Positions 59,454 to 64,000 of a DNA stretch of 64,000 bases are shown piece after piece (position 1 is the stretch's first letter; each line of letters opens with the position of its first letter). A program made the position numbers and the translations under genes. The notes beneath the pieces were generated by a model. It saw only the letters and a list, made by a program, of their open reading frames with translations, did not search any database and was not told the DNA's origin. The stretch comes from Candidatus Obscuribacter sp. (GTDB lineage Bacteria > Cyanobacteriota > Vampirovibrionia > Obscuribacterales > Obscuribacteraceae), in NCBI GenBank assembly GCA_021772095.1, contig JADYXR010000008.1, positions 1-64,000 of the forward strand, read 5' to 3'.

Positions 59454-59612
59454 ATGCCCAGCAACAGGGGTTCCTACAATACTTTACCCCGTAACTTATT
59501 AGGAATACACAAGACGGGAAAATTGATTTCTAAACCATGGCGAGATTAACTGCGCCATTTCAAGAACGACGGGTCAACCTTGTTAATGCACTGAGGCGGC
59601 GGTATTTAGATT

Positions 59613-60806
59613 TTATTTTTCATTACCATCGAAGCGAACCTCCGGAGATTGCAGTTCCGTCACTGTCGCGTACGACGAGGTCTGCTCTATCCAATCGTCG
59701 ACGGATCTCAAAAGCTCCGCCTTTTGTGTAGATGAAGCCACTCTAAGAGTTCGAAATCCTTGATCTGTGTGTTCGAAGATGATGTTAAATGGACCCGCTT
59801 GCCACAGTTCGTACCAGTAAATTCCGGAGCCATCGGTATAATTCGCGCGCGCTCCACGGATATATGTTTTTGGATTGACAAACGTAAAAACTAATTCTGC
59901 CAATCCTTCTTGTCCGAAATCCAACGTCCACTGCGACAAATCGATGTTTCGTGTTGCGAAAAACGCCAGGAGCTCGTGGTTCGAACTTGGCTTTACATGC
60001 GGTCCTGCAACTAGTGCCGGCAATGCGATCGTGTCTGATTCTATGTTCTGATAAGAAAGCCAGGCAGATGACGACAGATCAATTCCCAAACCGCAGCTTT
60101 GAATAATATTAGCCCATGTCGCCTGTTGAGCCAGGGTTGAAACTTTATCAAACGAAATTAGCTGGCCATTCTCAGGCTCCAGATATGGTGCCAAATTTCC
60201 GATCTGCAATATTTGATTCAGTCGCGGCTTTTTGCTGATCAAATCGTACGCTGAAGACTCGGTAACTGGAGCGCCTGGCGGCGGTCCCAGCGATGCAACA
60301 GTTGTGATCAAATTGACACTGCCTTTCTCGATCGGTAGAGTCAAATCGCTGGCATCTGAAACTACGAATTCTATGTTTTTAACTCCAAGTTGTCCGGCAA
60401 GTTCCTTTGCGCATTCGATGCCGGCTGCACTAATGTCAAAACCGATGACGCGAGCCTTCGGAAAATGCTGAGCGTAAAAGCAGGTAAGGAGACCGTTTCC
60501 GCAGCCTGCATCGACGACTACTTCAGGCGTTTGGGTGATACTGGAGACGAACCACTCCAAATAACTGCGATAAAGATCGTGGCGCAATGATGCGAAATCG
60601 ATGCTGACTTTCAGGCTTTGAAATATCTCCTGGTAAAACGCGGCTTCATCCCCACGCTCGAGTTTTAAATACGCGCGTTCTAAATCGCCGACCTGATTGC
60701 GCGCGTAGCGCGAGTCCAGGTATGCCCAAAATTGGTTAGTGTTGCGCAGGTGTTTTAATCCGACGCCATCTAAGAAAGATGCGATATCGGCGACTCGATT
60801 TTGCAT
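59613..60806 (-). CDS. SAM-dependent methyltransferase
   Basis: 397 residues from ATG 60806, which has AGGTGA just upstream; the open frame continues 56 codons further without support. The methyltransferase domain (about 110-250) has VVVDAGCGNGLLTCFYAQH (motif I), ARVIGFDISAAGIECAKEL and IEFVVSDASDLTLPIEKGSV, then an Ala-Ser-Leu-Gly-Pro-Pro loop. The N-terminal 100 residues are helical and the C-terminal 150 form a separate domain with WTLDFGQEGLAELVFTFVN. The substrate is unknown. It diverges from the kinase at 61151. Confidence 0.75.
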   Translation of the reverse strand: MQNRVADIASFLDGVGLKHLRNTNQFWAYLDSRYARNQVGDLERAYLKLERGDEAAFYQEIFQSLKVSIDFASLRHDLYRSYLEWFVSSITQTPEVVVDAGCGNGLLTCFYAQHFPKARVIGFDISAAGIECAKELAGQLGVKNIEFVVSDASDLTLPIEKGSVNLITTVASLGPPPGAPVTESSAYDLISKKPRLNQILQIGNLAPYLEPENGQLISFDKVSTLAQQATWANIIQSCGLGIDLSSSAWLSYQNIESDTIALPALVAGPHVKPSSNHELLAFFATRNIDLSQWTLDFGQEGLAELVFTFVNPKTYIRGARANYTDGSGIYWYELWQAGPFNIIFEHTDQGFRTLRVASSTQKAELLRSVDDWIEQTSSYATVTELQSPEVRFDGNEK

Positions 60807-61150
60807 GGTATCACCTGTAGTGCGATCTAAAGCGGAAAATTGTTTGCAGCGGGTTAATATGGGAGCGGACCCAAGTAGGGGATGATAGGAGCCGGCAGTG
60901 GAAAAAGTTTCGGCATGTCTTCTCAACAGTTCGAGGTTTAGTTTAAACGCTAACACTCTCAGTTTGTATGCCAAAATTTGTTTGGTATCGCAGCAGATCT
61001 TATCCTATGATAGTAATGGATGTGCAATCGGGCACATTAGATTGCATCGGCTTTTCTGAACAGCTGAATATCAGACCTAATTCCTTTGATTCAATGATTT
61101 ACACCGCGGCTAAAACTTAGCAGATTTTCCAGGGCAAGTAACTTCACGGC
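60807..61150. other. Divergent intergenic region
   Basis: About 340 bases between the methyltransferase and the kinase gene. It should hold promoters for both directions. TATGAT occurs near 61004 on the plus strand, without a clear -35. An upstream extension of the methyltransferase frame (to 60974) is not supported. Nothing else is recognised. Confidence 0.4.
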
Positions 61151-62422
61151 ATGGATCTCGACATGGACCCCGACATGGACCCCGCTCGAAAAGACGATGT
61201 TCGATTCTCCGAACTACTTGGAGGCCGATACGAAAATATCACCAGAATTGGTGAAGGCGGCATGGGCGTTGTCTATCGCGCGCACGATCCGATGCTCGGC
61301 ATCGATGTTGCTATTAAGATTTTGAAGCCGGAAAGTTCGCCTTTGCCGGTTATCCGTTTTCAACAAGAGGCTCGTGCTGTCGCGAAGCTCAACCACGAGA
61401 ATGTAATTCGAGAACTTGATTGCGGTGTTCTGCCGGATGGCAGTTTGTACATTGTGATGGAATTTCAGGATGGTATCAGTCTAGATAATTTGCTGGTCCG
61501 AGGAAACCCCGTCAGTGTGGATCGTGCTGTGCCAATCTTCAAACAGATTGCCGCAGGCATGGCCCATGCTCACGGACTTGGCATATTGCATCGAGATTTA
61601 AAACCGAGCAACATAATTATCGTGAATTCCGACGGGTCAGCCCCGACGGTGAAGATAGTTGATTTTGGTTTGGCTGTGATGACGGAGGCCGAAAACAAGG
61701 ATAGTACGACTTCAAAACTGGTCGGTTCGCCACTATATATGGCGCCGGAGATAAGTGAAGAAAAAGTTTCTGATGAGCGTTCGGATATTTATGCGCTTGG
61801 TTGTTTGATGATGGAGAGCCTGACTTCGGATCCGACATTTTTAGGTAGCACCGCATTTGATACGATGCTCGCTCATAGAAAAACACCAGCACCGCTGCTC
61901 AGCGAGCGGCTTCCCAAAGCGAGCTTTCCTTCTGAACTCGAAGACGTAATTGATAAATGTTTGAGTAAATCTCCAGAAGATCGATATCAGTCCATGAATG
62001 ATCTCCATTCCGATTTGACTAAAATTGAGTCAGAGATGATCCAAAAAATCATCGATGATCAGCGCATTTTTCCTGCTTCTGAATTGCCGCAAACTAATAA
62101 CGTTCAGTTTCCGAAAATAAATCCCTGGGCCATTGGCGCGATTGCGACTGTGGTTGCTGGATTCGCGGGGATAACGTTTTTTCTCTCTCCGGAACTTTCG
62201 GCCATTCTGAAACCGCTTGAACCGACTGTTGTGAATAATAAAATGCCGTTTGTCGATGAGGGCGATGCCCTGATCGACGTTGTTTTAAAAGACAAATGGG
62301 GCGAGATGGAAGCGGTCGGCGGGCGTGGACGTTCAACAAACCAGGCTGTGTTGATGAGGATCTTGTCGACCTATCTAAGCGAACTAATATTGAGCGACTG
62401 TGGTTTTTCGACTCGAAGTTGA
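61151..62422 (+). CDS. Ser/Thr protein kinase, zero-frame product of a split kinase-LRR gene
   Basis: 423 residues as read. The kinase domain (26-310) has GEGGMGVVY, Lys56 (VAIK), LHRDLKPSN (Asp149, Lys151), IVDFGLAVM (Asp171) and YMAPEIS, so activity is expected. A membrane helix at about 325-345 (AIGAIATVVAGFAGITFFL) follows. In this frame the protein stops at 62422 after a tail unlike its paralogues. The LRR half continues in the -1 frame from 62290. The change coincides with T TTA AAA (62284-62290; Leu379-Lys380). The ATG lies in a tandem GACATGGACCCC duplication. No good ribosome site is visible. Confidence 0.8.
   Translation: MDLDMDPDMDPARKDDVRFSELLGGRYENITRIGEGGMGVVYRAHDPMLGIDVAIKILKPESSPLPVIRFQQEARAVAKLNHENVIRELDCGVLPDGSLYIVMEFQDGISLDNLLVRGNPVSVDRAVPIFKQIAAGMAHAHGLGILHRDLKPSNIIIVNSDGSAPTVKIVDFGLAVMTEAENKDSTTSKLVGSPLYMAPEISEEKVSDERSDIYALGCLMMESLTSDPTFLGSTAFDTMLAHRKTPAPLLSERLPKASFPSELEDVIDKCLSKSPEDRYQSMNDLHSDLTKIESEMIQKIIDDQRIFPASELPQTNNVQFPKINPWAIGAIATVVAGFAGITFFLSPELSAILKPLEPTVVNNKMPFVDEGDALIDVVLKDKWGEMEAVGGRGRSTNQAVLMRILSTYLSELILSDCGFSTRS
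62284..62290 (+). promoter_or_regulatory. Candidate -1 ribosomal frameshift site (T TTA AAA)
   Basis: The heptamer fits the X XXY YYZ rule in the kinase frame: codons TTA (379) and AAA (380). A -1 slip here enters the LRR frame with no stop between. The product would be 380 + 284 = 664 residues, close to the 670-residue paralogue. No stimulatory stem-loop or internal Shine-Dalgarno was obvious by eye. A one-base deletion between here and about 62335, or an assembly error, would look the same. Confidence 0.45.
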
Positions 62423-63144
62423 ATGGAACTGGACTAAAATTTCTTGAAAAAAATAAGCTTGTATCGGTTGCTTTTGTCCAGTGCGCGATAGGCGAAGCCG
62501 GTATGCGCGAAATTGCAAAATTTCCAAACATCACTGTTTTGCGTCTTGTGCATGGTTCGCAGTTGAAGGATGAAGACTTGCAATGGATCTTGCGTTTGCC
62601 AAAATTGCAAACACTATACATTGGAGACAACGAGCAGCTGACCGGCAAGTCGATGGATACTATTTCTAAAGTGCATACTCTCACGCGTCTGTCGCTGCAG
62701 GGATTGCGAAAAATCGACAATGAGTGCGTCGGTAAAATTGCTGGAATGAATTCTCTACGTTATCTTTCGCTGGAAAAAACTGGGGTGAGAGACACGGGGT
62801 TGAAGCAATTGTCTCGGCTGAAGAATCTGGTGGCGCTCAATCTCGCATCACTCGATATCACTGATAAGCAGCTCGATTATTTGAAATTGCCGAATCTACA
62901 AATGTTAGTGCTTCGCAAAAACAAAATAACTGCCGCCGGCTTGAAAAAATTAAGTGCGTGGCCCACGCTCGTGCTTCTAGATGTGCGTGATTGTCCGAAT
63001 ATTTCCAGAGAGGAGTTGAACACAATCAGATATGCCTTTCCCCATATCAAGTTCGTTTTGAATGGGACGGTGGTTTACCAGAGCGTGCCCGAGCAGCCCG
63101 AAGACGTATTGCGATATGAACCGAGGGCGGTGCCTATCAATTAG
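62290..63144 (+). CDS. LRR half of the split kinase-LRR gene (-1 frame)
   Basis: 284 codons in the -1 frame. Written alone from ATG 62296 it would be a 282-residue LRR protein, but no ribosome site precedes that ATG and the LRRs match the C-terminal tails of the two complete LRR kinases. AWTFNKPGCVDEDLVDL aligns with IWSAPGLVYDQDLEWI in the 721-residue kinase. Units include LQTLYIGDNEQLTGKSMDTI, LRYLSLEKTGVRDTGLKQLS, LVALNLASLDITDKQLDYLK and LQMLVLRKNKITAAGLKKLS. Thus it is either expressed by frameshifting or is the tail of a broken gene. The stop overlaps that of the convergent plsC by four bases. Confidence 0.72.
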   Translation, partial: RQMGRDGSGRRAWTFNKPGCVDEDLVDLSKRTNIERLWFFDSKLNGTGLKFLEKNKLVSVAFVQCAIGEAGMREIAKFPNITVLRLVHGSQLKDEDLQWILRLPKLQTLYIGDNEQLTGKSMDTISKVHTLTRLSLQGLRKIDNECVGKIAGMNSLRYLSLEKTGVRDTGLKQLSRLKNLVALNLASLDITDKQLDYLKLPNLQMLVLRKNKITAAGLKKLSAWPTLVLLDVRDCPNISREELNTIRYAFPHIKFVLNGTVVYQSVPEQPEDVLRYEPRAVPIN

Positions 63145-63971
63145 CGGCTAGAAACGCTTGGGCTGGCACCATCCGAATCGCCCAGTCTTTTGATGCCGCG
63201 CAATTCATCGTAGTTTGCTTTCATCAAATCTTGAACGTGCTTACGCATTTTTCCGGAGCTGCGGTCGAAGTCTTTAGGGTAAACCGGCGGCAATATTCGA
63301 ACCACGATATCCTGATTGAACTTGAGTTTTTTTGAGGTCTTCGAAAAAATTTCGTACGTTCCTTGTACTACGATTGGCACCACTGGAACGTCGCAATCGA
63401 CAGACAGTCGAAATGCACCATCACGGAAGTTTTGCATTTCGCCATTTTCCGAACGTGTGCCTTCCGGAAAAATCATCACCGAAGCTTTGCGGTTTAGCCA
63501 GTTTTTGCAAGTCATCATCATCTCTTTGATGCTCTTCATATCGCCGCGTTTTATTTCGACGTATTGATTCAGAGTCATGTTCTGCCCGACGAACGGCACT
63601 TTGAAAATTGATTCTTTGGAAACCCATTTGAACGGTTTGTAAATTCCGTAGATTACCCAGATGTCCCAGAAGGAGGTGTGGTTTGCAACTAAAACATAGG
63701 TTTTGTTTGGATCGATATAATCCAATCCCTCGTATCTGACCTTCCAGCCCGGCATCGTGTATATGTAGAACATCGCCCAGAAACTTGCGAAATAGTGGAG
63801 TATTCGGCGGTTGGGATCGAACGCGAAGGTAAACAGTGTTATCACCGCCGCTGTGCTAATAAAGAAGAAGCTGGTGATGAAAAAGTAGGCGCCGAACAAA
63901 TAGAGACCGAGTCTCTCAAAGGCATTGGCGTTTTGATCGGGCAAAGTGGGAGCGTAGTCTTGCTGCGACAA
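63141..63971 (-). CDS. plsC: 1-acyl-sn-glycerol-3-phosphate acyltransferase (PlsC family)
   Basis: 276 residues. The acyltransferase signature NHTSFWD (His98, Asp103; HX4D) is followed by VPFVGQNM, then VMIFPEGTRSENGEM (168-178). Two hydrophobic segments at about 23-50 and 61-72 anchor it to the inner membrane. The enzyme adds an acyl chain to lysophosphatidic acid to form phosphatidic acid. The N-terminal 20 residues are polar. Its start is 29 bases from the right edge, so any upstream partner is out of view. Confidence 0.85.
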   Translation of the reverse strand: MSQQDYAPTLPDQNANAFERLGLYLFGAYFFITSFFFISTAAVITLFTFAFDPNRRILHYFASFWAMFYIYTMPGWKVRYEGLDYIDPNKTYVLVANHTSFWDIWVIYGIYKPFKWVSKESIFKVPFVGQNMTLNQYVEIKRGDMKSIKEMMMTCKNWLNRKASVMIFPEGTRSENGEMQNFRDGAFRLSVDCDVPVVPIVVQGTYEIFSKTSKKLKFNQDIVVRILPPVYPKDFDRSSGKMRKHVQDLMKANYDELRGIKRLGDSDGASPSVSSR

Positions 63972-64000
63972 ATTCGTATCGCTGCCTCTGTCTGGTTGCG

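Noticed and set aside
59535..59560. ATGGCG/CGCCAT stem after the methyltransferase gene
   Set aside because: Short stem, long loop and no proper T-run on the minus strand.
1..64000. CRISPR array, tRNA, rRNA, insertion sequence or phage genes
   Set aside because: No regularly spaced direct repeats, cloverleaf, rRNA core sequence, transposase, integrase or phage structural motif was seen.

Overview
The window is a gene-dense bacterial chromosome segment of fairly even base composition. It has no rRNA, no tRNA that I could find, no CRISPR array and no recognisable insertion sequence. Lipoproteins with lipoboxes, Tat and Sec signal peptides, Tad-type pseudopilin-like proteins and a c-type cytochrome point to a diderm. 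The mix of many secreted TPR proteins, several Ser/Thr kinases with transmembrane-LRR tails, DUF1800/DUF1501 pairs, a BFN-family protein and eut genes recalls Candidatus Obscuribacterales (Melainabacteria/Vampirovibrionia). That assignment is inference from gene content only, at roughly even odds.

Layout. 1-6154: EamA transporter (cut by the left edge), DoxX protein, an alpha/beta hydrolase with an annexin-like N-terminal repeat, SixA phosphatase, an OB-fold protein with a Cys/His tail, two unknowns and an RraA-like protein. 6350-11255: the first DUF1800/DUF1501 export pair, glycerol dehydrogenase, SpoU methyltransferase. 11377-16519: TPR proteins and a leftward four-gene group (membrane protein, HMA-like protein, DUF1573-cytochrome c fusion, D-amino acid transaminase). 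16520-17298: a noncoding block with a 10-bp tandem repeat. 17299-23263: a TadG-like protein and two TadE-like proteins among secreted and TPR proteins. 23514-25796: BFN protein, lipoprotein, tandem UspA. 26055-31646: a six-gene rightward operon of membrane protein, second DUF1800/DUF1501 pair, histidine kinase, single-TM miniprotein and NarL-type regulator. 31663-35799: threonine aldolase and unknowns, including a Cys-cluster membrane protein. 35987-47758: two Ser/Thr kinases, a Gly-rich secreted protein, an ABC-2 exporter with a hairpin-T6 leader, a protein of GspE-N/MshEN-like repeats, a propeller lipoprotein and two secreted proteins. 47930-53353: GT-C-like membrane protein, secreted vWA protein, a metal-sensing ArsR/SmtB repressor with a 53-residue metallothionein, TPR protein. 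53360-57228: eutA-eutC facing away from eutB. 57288-63971: LRR kinase, SAM methyltransferase, a second kinase-LRR gene split by a -1 frame change at a canonical slippery heptamer, and a PlsC acyltransferase.

The most interesting items are: the split kinase-LRR gene, whose frames meet at T TTA AAA (62284-62290) and would give a 664-residue product close to the 670- and 721-residue paralogues; the metallothionein operon (51556-52299); the attenuator-like leader of the ABC exporter (40779-40848); the annexin-like repeat on a hydrolase; the MshEN-like repeat protein; and a two-component system placed inside a DUF1800/DUF1501 operon. No database search was possible. All family names rest on recognised motifs.
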